DNA from: Zasmidium citrigriseum
Lineage: Eukaryota > Ascomycota > Dothideomycetes > Mycosphaerellales > Mycosphaerellaceae
Direction of reading: 5' to 3'
Assembly (NCBI GenBank): GCA_002786025.1
Contig: NHNW01000048.1
Coordinates: 1 to 64,000, forward strand
DNA: 64,000 nt
Position 1 is the stretch's first letter. The number at the start of each line of letters is the position of its first letter. The notes below the pieces were generated by a model. It worked only from the letters and a program-made list of their open reading frames with translations, was not told the DNA's origin and did no database searches. Positions 41,280 through 51,728 of the stretch are shown in pieces. A program made the position numbers and the translations under genes.

Positions 41280-41891
41280 ACACCTTCGGCCAATGTGAGG
41301 TAGCCGTCAACGTCACTCGTCACTATCGTCGACCTCTGCACAACAAAGGACATGCTTGGAAAGGTCGTACAATCGCCTATAGCCATTGCGTGGCAAGATT
41401 TGGACTTCTCCAGCACACCGAATACGCCATCACGCAGCGCTATCACAGCAACGTCTCAAAGCACGAATTTCTGCGGAAGCCAATCCCAATCAGGGACTGT
41501 CCACCGGAGTCCGAGCTGGCATTGCAGTTGACGCAAGTCTCGGTGGTGTTCTGATCGTCCTGATGACGCTCGTTTTGGGGGCGACGAACCAAAAAAGAAG
41601 GACGGGAACAAATCAGAAATTATGAAAAGGCGGAGTTGCCCGGGATCGAGAGAAAACTCGCAGAGCTCGATAATGCGGCGATCGATTGTGAAGCTGAACG
41701 AGATGCAAGACCACATGCGACGGACGACGACCAATGTGAAAGTTGAGCTTGATGGAGATTGGCCAGGCTGGGAGGTTTCAGCGATGAACGAAGAGGATGC
41801 AAACAATGTCTTCAAGGAGAACAGGAAGAATAACCGCAACGATGGAAGTGAAGTGGACTGGAGCAACACTGTCAGAGGGCGAGACTTCTGA
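41280..41891 (+). pseudogene. Relic of the GWE-tail surface-protein family, paralog C
   Basis: Pieces in different frames line up with the second exon of paralogs A, B and D. They are a CEVAVNVT-like piece (about 41290-41325), SPIAIAWQDLDFSSTP (about 41360-41415) followed by a Ser/Thr-rich stalk, the membrane segment VRAGIAVDASLGGVLIVLM with a basic end, EKAELPGIERKLAELDN in another frame, and finally VELDGDWPGWEV. At least three frame changes separate them, and I could not find the Cys-rich first exon upstream. This is a decayed partial copy. It lies directly downstream of the DUF4185-like gene. Confidence 0.75.
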
Positions 41892-42505
41892 GCTCTGCTG
41901 AACGCCAATGTTGGATGCGAAGAAGAATGAGAATTGCCTCATTCGGAAGGCAGCGATAGACGCAAGCTGATTGGTCTAATCCTGAGAGACGCTAAGAGAT
42001 GTCTGAGCTTGGCTTGCTTGGCGCGACTCTGTGAAAGAAAAGGTCCGTGAAAGTTGATGTTCCAAGAATTCAAGATTTCGAATACTCGCTTAGAAGGCAT
42101 GTTGGTGCTAGTACCTACCATCGAGCCTCTACATGCTGTACCATATCTTCGACCGCTCCTTCCTTCTAGCCGATCATGCAGGCAGCTGATAGCGACGACA
42201 TCTGCAGTATACAAGAGCTATCCGACGCTGTGTAACTTCGACGACACTGCAATTGGGGAATGCGGCTGCCACCAACATCGAGCCTTCGGACCTAACTGGA
42301 CGGGCTATCTTGAGATGAGAGCTTCGACAACATGCTTGCAAGCGGATCAGCCTCGTTCTTCTGGTCACGCCACAAGCTCTAACCGAGGGGCTTCTGATCG
42401 CCAGCCTGATTGAAAACACAGTCCCCTCCATAATCTTTGGCAGCACGTCAAAAATTATGCTCATGGTTCTCATATGACGCTTCATTTCTTCACAATAGAG
42501 ACAAC

Positions 42506-43780
42506 ATGACAACATTTCTGGTGGCCACGGCTGCCATTGAAGCACTTACTGCTGTCTCGTCATCGGCGGCAGTGACGGCGGCAACAGTCACAGCGACGAC
42601 CGTCGTGTTGCCTGCTTCGACATCGAATTCAGAGTCCGCCCTGACTGCAGCGTTGCCTTCGGCCGTTGCGACGGTGACAGTTTCGACACTCATCTGGTCC
42701 GCGACCTCGACTGAACGCTTTACGACAACAGCCAACCTGACAACACTCTTTGTTCCACAACGGTCTTGCTTCGGCGACACCTATACCGTGAGTCCCGATG
42801 GACTAGACAGTATCTTGTCTTCGACCATGATCCTTCGAGGAGTGACACCAGGATGCTTCCCAGACAACTTTGTTCCCCCTAACTCAACCACCTATCTAAT
42901 TTGTCACCAAGTACTTGGATCGTCGCAGGCATTGAGACTTTGGGATCGAGCAAAGCTATCTTGGCTTCGTATTACTCTCCTGGAATTTGTCCATCTGGAT
43001 ACGGTACAGGCGCGATGGAGTTCTCGATATACAGCGTGCTCAGTCCACCCGCAACGGGAATCATAACCGCGGTTGCTTGCTGCCCTGAGTGAGTGACAAG
43101 TGTTCTGACTTCTTTCATTGGCATGTATCTGACGACTCAGGCAATTGATTGAGAGCGACAATATCTGCAGACAGTTAACTTCCCCGACCGTTACCCTCTC
43201 TATTGGAACTTTGGTTTTAACCACTACGATGGCCGTTGGAGAGTATACCATCTCAGTGAAGTGGGAAAGTACAGATCGGCAGATACTCGCACTAGCAACC
43301 TCGTCGTTCACATCTTCTGAAGAGCCGTCTTCGTCCGCCTCTGCGATATCAACCTCCGGCCTGGTCACCGGAGCCAAAATCGGTATAGGAGTAGGCATAG
43401 GCATGGGTGTATTGATGGTTGTCGTTCTCGGCTTTTTACTCTCGCAGGCTCGAAAGAGGAAGCACAAGACCTCGCAAGAAGCGAACGTCGAACATTTCTC
43501 GAAAGCTGAACTGCCGGCAGAAGGGAGGAAGTTCCCTGAGCTTGGAGAAGAGGGAGCACTGCACGAGATCGGCAGTCAGAGTAAGCCACCAGAGGTCGAA
43601 ACAACAGCGAGGGCTGAGCTTGAGGGAGACTGGATAGGATGGGAAGCAGCAGGGCGTCCGACAGCCCATGCAGAAGGTCCAAGGGATGGAATCTCGGCGC
43701 CAGGAAGGGCAGCTCCAGCTAACGAGGGCACTATCGGTGGCTCTGAAAGACGTCAGGATACGGAGAATGGCCCAAGATAA
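42506..43780 (+). pseudogene. GWE-tail surface protein, paralog D, with one frameshift
   Basis: Exon 1 (42506-43088) encodes a Thr/Ala-rich N-terminus, then CFGDTYTVSPDGLDSIL and GVTPGCFPDNF. The frame then slips near 42899-42901, and the homologous text resumes as PSTWIVAGIETLGSS, YYSPGICPSGYGT and ACCP. A 52-nt phase-2 intron (43089-43140) and exon 2 (43141-43780) follow. Exon 2 carries a stalk, the membrane segment AKIGIGVGIGMGVLMVVVLG, RKRKHK, KAELPAEGRKFPEL and AELEGDWIGWEA. The slip region is far too short for an intron. Either the gene is broken by a one-base indel or the consensus has an error; everything else is well preserved. A long frame reading through the slip gives non-family sequence. 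Confidence 0.75.
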
Positions 43781-43796
43781 GACGCCACCGACAAGC

Positions 43797-44257
43797 TTAA
43801 AATCCAAAGGCTTCTGTGACGCCCCGAAACATCGTATGCGGACAGAGAACCCACTCCGTCTCGCCCTCAACGATCTCCTTCCTCCACTCCAGGTTACTCA
43901 TCCCATGGCTCAAAACCCCTGGTACTCTGCCTTCTTCTGTCGCCAAGAGATACACTTCCGCCTTGGTTGGCGTTCTCCCCTGATACTAATATTGACATCC
44001 AACACACTGATGTGGAAGTCAGGTGCAGGGCCCGAAGTCAGTTCTCGAAAGGCAGAGATATAATCTGCCCATGATTTGACGCTCTCGCTGTACATGATGT
44101 CGGCGGTGAAGTCCGGTGCTATGTGCCATTGGTAGCTGGCGAGTGTCTCCCAATCCCGTTCGTTGATGGCCTTGATGTGGGCGTAATGGCGAGAGATCAG
44201 GATCGCGGCAACGGAGTCTTCGGTGTTGCAGCTGTCGGTCGGCGGTGCTTGGGCCAT
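43797..44257 (-). pseudogene. SnoaL/NTF2-like protein, with one frameshift
   Basis: From the ATG at 44257 (MAQAPPTDSCNTEDSVAAIL) the text has the features of a small alpha+beta cone protein: RHYAHIKAINERDWETLASY, the HIAPDFTADIMYSESVKSW block and PDFHISVLDV. After VNIS the frame slips near 43981-43990 and the homologous end continues as TPTKAEVYLLATEEGRVPG, then EWRKEIVEGETEWVL and a stop at 43797-43799. A TAG just before the slip in the second frame, and the short distance, rule out an intron. Length would be about 153 residues, right for the fold. It converges on paralog D with 16 bp between stops. Substrate unknown. Confidence 0.65.
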
Positions 44258-45366
44258 GATGGTAGCGACTGAAGGCTTTGTGCGGTGCGTGTGCTTGACA
44301 ATATGACCACATGCCAGCGTGGACTCTGCGGGATCTCCGGAGTTGATGATGTAACTATACGTCCAATTGCGAGTTCTCGGGGGCCTGCCAGTGCTCACCA
44401 GGACCGATGTGGCCTACTATGCGAGCACGCGGATTCCTCGTCCATCGAGGCAAGACTTGTGTGTTCGAATTGAAAGCTGAGAGTGCAACGCCCACACCTC
44501 GGCGAGGAGGCGAGGTTGATCTGCTAGCGTTGCTGAATAAGAAACCTTGTCTGCAAGCGCATGTGATTGGCCGAAGTCAGCCCGCGGAAGCTTTTGGACC
44601 TCCCCTATCACTGCGAACACCTGCATCATCATATTATGAGCATGCGATCTCTGACCAGCCTCTCCATCAGCATGGCCCATCACAGAGCCACGAGAACGTT
44701 CGACAACGTGATACGAAGTGCTTCGTCAAGCCGAGAGGTGCATGGATGTTTTGCTGTCAGCTCGCCACTGAATCAATCTGATAGATCATGACACTGTCAC
44801 TTCGAGACACCACGTAGCATCTGCCCAGTTTTGGAGAGCAGCCTGGTCATGACGGTGCCAACTCAGAACACGAATCTATCTTTTGATCATCTTTTATGAC
44901 CATTTGAAGCCAGCTCATTGCATCAGCCGCCTTGGACAGTATGATCTCTGCATTGGCTTCGCTGGCAATGGCATATATCCTTGACTCCTGCTGCCCCCTG
45001 GACTCCTTCTTTCCTCTTCACCAAACACAACTCGACAAGCTCACAGACAACTGATAAAGCCTCTTCGAACATTAGGATCAACTACCAACAACCTCGTACC
45101 AACTGTCGACGACTTACGATCTACTATCAGTTCACCCATGGTAGCTCTAAAGCCAGCCCTTTGGCTTGCATCATTGAAGCTTTTGTTCAATCAATCGCTC
45201 TGGAGACTGGTATGACCTTCGAGTGTAGCATCAGCCAGCATTGCTAACGAATTCAATCCAGCACATCCTCATCTTGCTCCCGCCACGACCCACGAATAAC
45301 GATCGCCCTTGGCTCTCAAAGCTCTCAAGGACCATCCCACTCTTAACCGCTTGAGCCGCAAGCATC
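44258..45366. other. Gene-free interval
   Basis: About 1.1 kb without a supported gene. Frames of up to about 120 codons carry no domain and overlap on both strands. It holds the promoters of the SnoaL-like gene and of the next gene. Confidence 0.4.
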
Positions 45367-47051
45367 ATGGTCAAAGGCATTGGCCGTGCATGCCTGAGCG
45401 TTCTGCTCTTGGCATGCCTTGCCACTTCTCTCTGGCTCCCAAACTTTGGCGACAACCCAGGTCACTCCCAGATTCAAGAGCGAGATGCTGATCATGGCTT
45501 GGATTCCCATGATTTGCAGATTGAGAAAGGCGGAAACGGCACGGATCATGTTCTCCGCCAAAGTCAGATGCTATCGTCAGTCCAGAGCACGACTGGCCAG
45601 CCTGGACGACAGGATCCGAGTGGAGAGACTGATTCAGTCATTGCTCCCAGGCCTCATACCCCACACGGTGCCCGTCGACGAGAAGTTGCATTTTCAGAGC
45701 GAAGTGTAGAGCCGAATGAATGGGCAGAAGCAGATGAAGAGAGCACTTCACAGAGTCTTGTAAAGAGGGCACCTCCCCAGAGCGGCTCTTCTCAAAGCGG
45801 CTCACTGAAGGGAAGCCCATCAATGGGGCACGTCAGCAAAGGGACATCGCTAGAGTCTACGGTGAAGATTGCTCTCCAAGAAGACAGCAAGTTCTGCCGA
45901 TCAAGCTTCCCGCAGAAGTTCAGCAAACGTGTGAACCCTCTGTCTTTGGCACCTGCCAGCAGTGTGGAACAACGGAATATACACCAGCAAACCGGCACAC
46001 AGCTGTCATTCTGGATGCAGATGGACGAATTCGACTATGAAAAGGCCCGGCCGGAAGACCAGCATGTCGAGCAGCGTTGCTCAAGAAACGAAGTACACAA
46101 GTACTGGGACCGTGAGAGTCAAAACCGGGGGCCACCACTTCCTCGAATCAATGGTCTCAAAGGGGTCATTTGGCAGCAGGGGGACCTAAGAGCCGAAAGA
46201 GCCGGTGTAAGTGCTGCAAATGAAGTAGCTGTTCAAACGGCCGACAATAATGAATGGGACGACATCACGATGCGTCAATCGAAGCCTTTCGAATCACATG
46301 GAAGACCTCAAGAGGTATGTGATACTCCCGTGTTAGAAGACTGCTATGGCCGGATGCTTACCAACATAGCAAACCGATGCTATGTACCAGTTCCTGAGTA
46401 GCTACAAACAGCGCATAATCGGTATGTTTCGGCTATATGTCTCTTAGTTGCTGAAGTCTAATATGCGCAGTCTTTGGGTCGAGACAAGTGCCTTGGCGTT
46501 ATGATGAATCTGACGCTGATGCAGCCCGCATGGGACATCCTCCAGTTCGAGCATTGCACAACCTTATACAGCGCGAGTGGGCCCAAGATCGACATCCTGG
46601 TGCTCACAGGCTTCGTTCCCCGAATTGGATCTTCATCATGGAACGACAGTCTATGGAGAGTGAGACAATCGAGGCGCTGACCGCTCCTTTGAGATGCTTG
46701 GGTTTAAACAAAATACCAAGATGGCCTGGGATTACGTTTGCCATAGGCTCCGCCGAATACTACGAGCTTCTAGGAACACCGACACTGGCAGAAGCGGCTG
46801 AATTCCTGTTGGCTTGGAAGAACCACTACCACAACCGCGTTATCGCGTCCATCACCGTGTTCGACTCCGGCGAGCGGACTTACGACCGACACTATATTCC
46901 CGACTTCTTACTCTATTTGCAGAACGGTGGTCCCGTGTTGGATCGAGCGGCCCAGGCAAATCTGGAGTACGACACAACACACATGAACACCAACGAGGGA
47001 CGTTTAGCAAACCCCAGCTACCCGTACCCAATGATACCGTCGAAACGATGA
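45367..47051 (+). CDS. Unrecognised membrane-anchored or secreted protein, 519 aa
   Basis: Three exons are proposed: 45367-46314, 46391-46421 and 46471-47051. Introns of 76 nt (GTATGT...ACCAG) and 49 nt (GTATGT...GCGCAG) bridge a stop at 46401 and keep frame. The 31-nt micro-exon yields FLSSYKQRII. An N-terminal hydrophobic segment (GRACLSVLLLACLATSLWL) is a signal peptide or type-II anchor. Residues 30-310 are polar, low-complexity and contain dibasic KR sites (SLVKRAPP, FSKRVNP). The C-terminal 200 residues look folded (RALHNLIQREWAQD, WIFIMERQSM, ITFAIGSAEYYELLGTPTLA, YIPDFLLYLQNGGPVL). I do not recognise the family. Exon borders, especially the micro-exon, are the weakest part. Confidence 0.6.
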
Positions 47052-47583
47052 GCGGACCTTAGATTCATCAGTGAATTACCTGGGTACGAACCTGCAAGAT
47101 ACCTCCGAATTGACGATCAGCATGACATACAAGGGCTCGAAGAATCACAGACTGGCAAAGAGTCTATTTCATATGAGAGAGAAAGTGGAATACAGAAGAT
47201 GTATTGTGTGTCTTTGATCTTTTGGCTAGGTCGGATAGCGATGATGTAAATAACTTACGAGGTAAGTATAAAGATATCTGGTATATAGTTTCTCCATTGG
47301 TTTTCGGGCAAGACCTTAATATTTGTGTTCTCAACTGATAATGTTTGTCTGAAATTGCACGACAGAAATGGTCTGGTCTTGCTAGACTGAAAGCAACAAG
47401 AAATGGAAAGTGAAAACATTCGCTTGCCATCTGCAGCCCCTTGTTTCGCGAGAAATAGTGCCATGCAGGCGCCCGCATCTATCATCTTATCGCGGACCTT
47501 CCAATCTTTTAATCCTTGACCGACGCCTATATCTGACGGATGTGGACGTCTCTTTGCGGTACAACACAGACCGCAACACCAAC

Positions 47584-48218
47584 ATGCAGACACCAAGGAA
47601 CATCTACATCATCGGTGCTCAAAGCACGGGCAAGACTACCCTTTTACACGCGCTTCAGCATCACTTTGTCAGTCCCCGGAATCGACCGATTGGAGTAAGA
47701 CGGCCTGCAGTCATTGATGAGGTTGCTCGGAAGGTCATTCGGAACTTCAGATCGACCGAGACGAGATGTCAAATTCGCCGACAAGATGCTTCGAGCTGCA
47801 GAAAACGATCTTGAATGCTCAATACATTGCAGAGTCTCCGCTGTGGACAGATCACTCAGGATGGTATCTGTCGGATCGATCTGGACTCGACCCTATCGTC
47901 TACGCTCGTCTGTACGCAGGAAAGCATTTTGCTGAGTCCATGTTAAAATCACCAGTCTGGAGAGCCATTGAATCGAAGATGAGAGAAGGATTGGTCGTGA
48001 TTTGCGAATCTGGATGCTCTTGGCTCGAAGATGATGGCGTCAGGCTGATACCTCAAGACATGGAAGAGTGGAATCGTACCCATGAGATGTTCTTGAATCT
48101 GTTAGGGCGTCTGCATATCAATCATGTGGTTGTGCCGGGAGCCTTGATCAATATCGATGATAGAGTGAAGCTAGGGGTGCAGGCACATAAGACTAAAGCA
48201 GTCAAAGCATCGCTGTAG
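47584..48218 (+). CDS. P-loop ATPase (AAA_28-like), reading frame interrupted
   Basis: This is a small NTPase related to AAA_28/NadR-type kinases. It begins MQTPRNIYIIGAQSTGKTTL (Walker A GAQSTGKT), continues VIDEVARKVIRN, and in another frame MSNSPTRCFELQKTILNAQY and WYLSDRSGLDPIVYARLYAG, ending at 48218. The frames are incompatible near 47738-47745. There are two readings. One is a one-base loss, keeping the conserved EVAR motif. The other is a 56-nt intron at 47695-47750 (GTAAGA...TTCAG) that restores the frame exactly but deletes EVAR and has no clear branch site. I favour a frameshift, so the gene may be a pseudogene. Intact length would be about 210 residues. Confidence 0.6.
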
Positions 48219-48587
48219 CTGTTGCTGTGTGGGACAGCATTGCTATTCTATAGCAGATCTTCCTCGTCACTTCTCTACCTCATCTCATTCTCTTCTCACA
48301 ATGCAACCTACATGCATTCCATAATCTTGAATTCCCCTACTGTTCACACCTTGATTCAGATCTCGGGGTCACACTCTTTGATGCCGATAACCCCGTTCGG
48401 CCCGAAGCAGCTCGCGCGTTCGGCGTGCAGCCTGGGCGAGGCCCTAGAAAGGGGACGAGCAGCCGGCTATTGCGGATGTTCGTTTTAGTAAGCACAGAGG
48501 CGTTGAAGGATCCAGCAATAAATGCTATAGAGTCGAGCAATTCTCCCAGATATCTTAAGGATAGACGGAGTGTTCGTAACTCCAATC

Positions 48588-49430
48588 ATGGCCAACCATC
48601 CACGAACTTGTGAGATCGGATTGAAGGACCATGTTAGTTCAATACTGGACAATGAAGGAGAAGGATTTCAGCTGTTTCTGATTCATGCTGCTGCTATGGA
48701 CAAGTCGTTTTGGAATTACGGAGTTATTGATGAAATCACCAAGTCGAAAGATCATCTTGGTCGTCAACAAAGAATCATCACATACGACCTTCGAGGCCAC
48801 GGAAGAGCGGCCGATGCTCCTATTACGACCTCAATCGAACAGCTCGCCAACGATCTCAAACAACTCTGTAACAAACTCAATCTCAGTAAAATTGACATTG
48901 GAGGAATATCGTATGGTGGCGTGGTCGCTCAGCAATTCGCAGTGAGCTATCCGGAGCTGGTCCGCTCTGCCATGTTCATCGGGACACTTTCGAAGGGCGT
49001 TGCAGCATTTGAAGAGAGGGCATCGATGGCGGAGAAGCAAGGCATGGAAGCTCTGTTTGAGCCAACGTTGGATCGATGGTTCTTAAGGAAGAGCCTCGAG
49101 GCTAACGACGCTGGAGTGCAATACGTTCGGAAACAACTTGAGATTACGAAGACATCGAATTGGGCTGCTGTTTGGAGAGCACTGAGCAACTTTGATCTCA
49201 CGGAGCAGCTGCGTGGAGTCAAAGTACCAGTCCTGTGTCTGGCATGTAAGGAAGACACCTCGACACCGCCACAATTCTTAAAGACGATCAGTGGACTGGT
49301 TCAAAACGGTAAGTACGTTGAGATACAGGGTGGAATGCATCTTTTCCCGTTGGAAGTTCCGGCTAAGACAGCTGAGGCCATCGTCGAGTTCTTAGACGAA
49401 GATGGGAAACGGACTAATCCTCAGGCATGA
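48588..49430 (+). CDS. Alpha/beta hydrolase (3-oxoadipate enol-lactonase-like)
   Basis: This is a single exon of 280 residues from the ATG at 48588; an upstream in-frame GTG is not used. The fold is clear: FLIHAAAMDKSFWNY at the oxyanion strand, RIITYDLRGHGRAADAP, and the nucleophile elbow IGGISYGGVVAQQFA. The acid lies in CKEDTSTPP and the His in QGGMHLFPLEVP. Such sequences group with 3-oxoadipate enol-lactonase and non-haem haloperoxidase-type hydrolases. No signal peptide is present, so it is probably cytosolic. The substrate is not predictable. It lies about 13 kb from the muconate-cyclase-type gene, which is too far to claim a pathway. Confidence 0.8.
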   Translation: MANHPRTCEIGLKDHVSSILDNEGEGFQLFLIHAAAMDKSFWNYGVIDEITKSKDHLGRQQRIITYDLRGHGRAADAPITTSIEQLANDLKQLCNKLNLSKIDIGGISYGGVVAQQFAVSYPELVRSAMFIGTLSKGVAAFEERASMAEKQGMEALFEPTLDRWFLRKSLEANDAGVQYVRKQLEITKTSNWAAVWRALSNFDLTEQLRGVKVPVLCLACKEDTSTPPQFLKTISGLVQNGKYVEIQGGMHLFPLEVPAKTAEAIVEFLDEDGKRTNPQA

Positions 49431-49528
49431 AAACGTTGGATTGACTACGGGACCGAATACGCTTTGCAGTCATCGATCATCCCAGACCTCTACCAGGGGC
49501 TCGGGCATATCGTCGTCAGCCAAACAAC

Positions 49529-50293
49529 TCAGCTCTTCCAATTCTGCCACCGTCGTGGACCGAACGTCTTGCTCTTACCGTTCGGCTTGAACCCAGCCTT
49601 TCTAGACTCCTTCAACCTCTCTTCAGTCTCGCCATCCACTTTTCCCATCCAATACAGCGAGACCCGAGCCTCGTAATATGTCACAAGCGTAGGAAGCAGT
49701 ATGATGTCTCCAACTGCATAGTCGATGAGCGTCCCCGGGAGAGGCCGAGTGTTGAAGACGTCGTACGAGCCGCCTTTCTCAGGAGAAAGCAGGCTTCGGC
49801 CTTGAGTCTTCGTGATTTTCCATCTCTCTAACGCTTGCGGATCCAGGCAAGCATGCATCTCGATGCACTTTGCAAGTCCCGAGACGTACTTTTTAGAGTG
49901 GCGTCGTGCGGCCAGCTCCATGAGCTGAACGTCTCGAACTGACTTTAGCTGCACGTCTAAGTGACAGAAGAGTGCATCGGAATCGTTGCGGACGTCGAAG
50001 AAGTATTTCATGACTGCTCTGGACTCGAGAATGGTCTTCAAGGTCTCACCGCTCGAGCAGGGCGTGCTCAATGCTCCGGCACCCAATAAGTGGACGTCGA
50101 CAATGTACGCCTGTTTTTTGTCGTCGTCCCAGATTTGAACTAGAGAGATGGTTCCATGCCGCGAAAGATTGACACCTTCTAGATCGAGGTAAATGGCCTT
50201 CAAGCCACGAATGGATTCGAGCATGGATTTGACGCCTTCTGTGGTGTCGACGATATTGACGGTCAGGTCAGAAGTGTTGCTGATTGTGCTCAT
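49529..50293 (-). CDS. 3'-5' exonuclease-domain (DEDD) protein
   Basis: This is a single exon of 254 residues with the RNase D/WRN-type exonuclease fold. Exo I is LDLEGVNLSRHGTISLVQI (Asp and Glu of the metal site). Exo II is FFDVRNDSDALFCHLDVQL. Exo III is LIDYAVGDIILLPTLVTYY (Tyr replaced by Ala-Val-Gly-Asp context, with the Asp present). Fungal genomes carry many such stand-alone proteins, of unknown substrate. It is convergent with the alpha/beta hydrolase (98 bp between stops). There is no signal peptide. The ends match the family and the start context is plain. Confidence 0.8.
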   Translation of the reverse strand: MSTISNTSDLTVNIVDTTEGVKSMLESIRGLKAIYLDLEGVNLSRHGTISLVQIWDDDKKQAYIVDVHLLGAGALSTPCSSGETLKTILESRAVMKYFFDVRNDSDALFCHLDVQLKSVRDVQLMELAARRHSKKYVSGLAKCIEMHACLDPQALERWKITKTQGRSLLSPEKGGSYDVFNTRPLPGTLIDYAVGDIILLPTLVTYYEARVSLYWMGKVDGETEERLKESRKAGFKPNGKSKTFGPRRWQNWKS

Positions 50294-50826
50294 TCTATGA
50301 ATGCTGCAAGTAACAATCGGAATTCGGTTATGACGACGGTTTCTGAAGGCGAGAACGTGTGATTGGTGGGGTACTCAGGAGGTCTGTTGTGAATGTGAAG
50401 GTAATGCGATGAGAGTGTGATGTTGCTATATTGACATATTCCTCAGGATTGACAGTGATACATGCGAACATATATACAATGTGCGGTCAGCTGCAACTGT
50501 CGTCCTGAGACATGTGTCCAGGACTTGTCTCGAACATTTCAGGAATGAATCCGTCTTAGATTTACTTGACACGAGTCAACATATCTCACTCGATCTCGGT
50601 ATTGTCTCATGACTTGAACGGCGAAGAATGCTGAGAGTCGTTATAGGTTGAGCAGCGATGCCAAGCCTCGCATGTGACAGGACTTAAGCTTTCGCTAGCG
50701 TCAGCTCCTCTCAGAAGCCCTCGCAACATCCTCGAATGCCTCTACGACTTCACCAACGCATGTCTATCTCCTCAAACCCTTCTTAAACATCGCACTACCT
50801 CATCACTTGGATTCAACGACATCGCA
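50294..50826. other. Divergent intergenic interval
   Basis: About 530 bp lie between the exonuclease gene and the first F-box-like gene. The interval is AT-richer than its neighbours. An upstream in-frame extension of the F-box-like gene exists, but it begins on GTG and has no family similarity. Confidence 0.35.
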
Positions 50827-51507
50827 ATGGAGAACATGAGAACCATCATGCCTTTTCGCTTCCTCGACCTCCCTGCTGAGCTCCGCAATCGAGTCTACGA
50901 CTTTGCCATCGACGAGTCCAGTACGACTTTTCGAGACTTTCAGCTACCGCCAATCACACAAGTCTCGAGACAGCTCAGGAATGAAGTGCTTCAAATCGCA
51001 GCCGCAAAGACCAATCTCACAGTTCGCATCGGAGCATACTTCCGAATGGATGAGGGCAATGCTCGACCAGCAAAAAAAGGGCAGGCAGAGTTTGAGATCG
51101 AGGACTTCCTTACCGATCGCCTAGTCGGCGACTTTACAAAAGCATTCGGCAACAAGCTATACTTCAGACATATTCACTGGATCGTCCACGACTTGTTGCC
51201 AAAGTATACGGCAAACGCCTACTTCTCGACTCAAGATCTACTGATCCCGAAATGGTTTGAGGTTGTCTCGTTGGACATGACACTTCACGAGGGCGAGAGG
51301 GATAGCAAGGAGGTGCAGTTCTCGAACGTGCGCAAGTATCCACTGCCAGGGCATGATGGCCCTCCTGACTTGCTTGGTGTTGATAAAGTTGTCGATACTC
51401 TCGTGGCCAGTGCGAGGAGCATTGCCGACAGAGACGGATTCGAAGGGTTCACAGTGCAGGAAGTGCAGAAGATACAGAAGGCCGTGGATGCAGCTTCGAG
51501 GCGATGA
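50827..51507 (+). CDS. F-box/2EXR-like protein, tandem copy 1
   Basis: This is one exon of 226 residues. It opens with the fungal F-box-like/2EXR signature FRFLDLPAELRNRVYDFAI, followed by FQLPPITQVSRQLRNEVL. A middle region (FTKAFGNKLYFRHIHWIVHD) and a C-terminal DGFEGFTVQEVQKIQKAV are shared with the next two genes. Such proteins are abundant in plant-associated and soil ascomycetes; the LPxELRNxIY motif resembles the Skp1-binding F-box helix, but no ligase role has been shown for this type. First ATG of the conserved frame at 50827. Confidence 0.78.
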   Translation: MENMRTIMPFRFLDLPAELRNRVYDFAIDESSTTFRDFQLPPITQVSRQLRNEVLQIAAAKTNLTVRIGAYFRMDEGNARPAKKGQAEFEIEDFLTDRLVGDFTKAFGNKLYFRHIHWIVHDLLPKYTANAYFSTQDLLIPKWFEVVSLDMTLHEGERDSKEVQFSNVRKYPLPGHDGPPDLLGVDKVVDTLVASARSIADRDGFEGFTVQEVQKIQKAVDAASRR

Positions 51508-51728
51508 GAAGACAGCGGTCGTCGATCAGCGAAATTCATGTTCGCCGGCTATGATACGGCTAGAAGGTTCGATGGAGGCTTGAGGCGGCTGAGTGAATGT
51601 GAGGTCGGCTTTCATTCACTCAAGCACACTAGCGCGCATGACGTCAGCCTGTCAATTTCCCACAACATTTCATGAGCTTCGCAAAATTCTGCTCTCTCAG
51701 CAACCTCACCGACCGTGCAAGATTCACG

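Noticed and set aside
33881..49430. A beta-ketoadipate pathway cluster (muconate-cyclase-type gene plus enol-lactonase-like hydrolase)
   Set aside because: The two genes are about 13 kb apart with unrelated genes between them, and neither substrate is certain.
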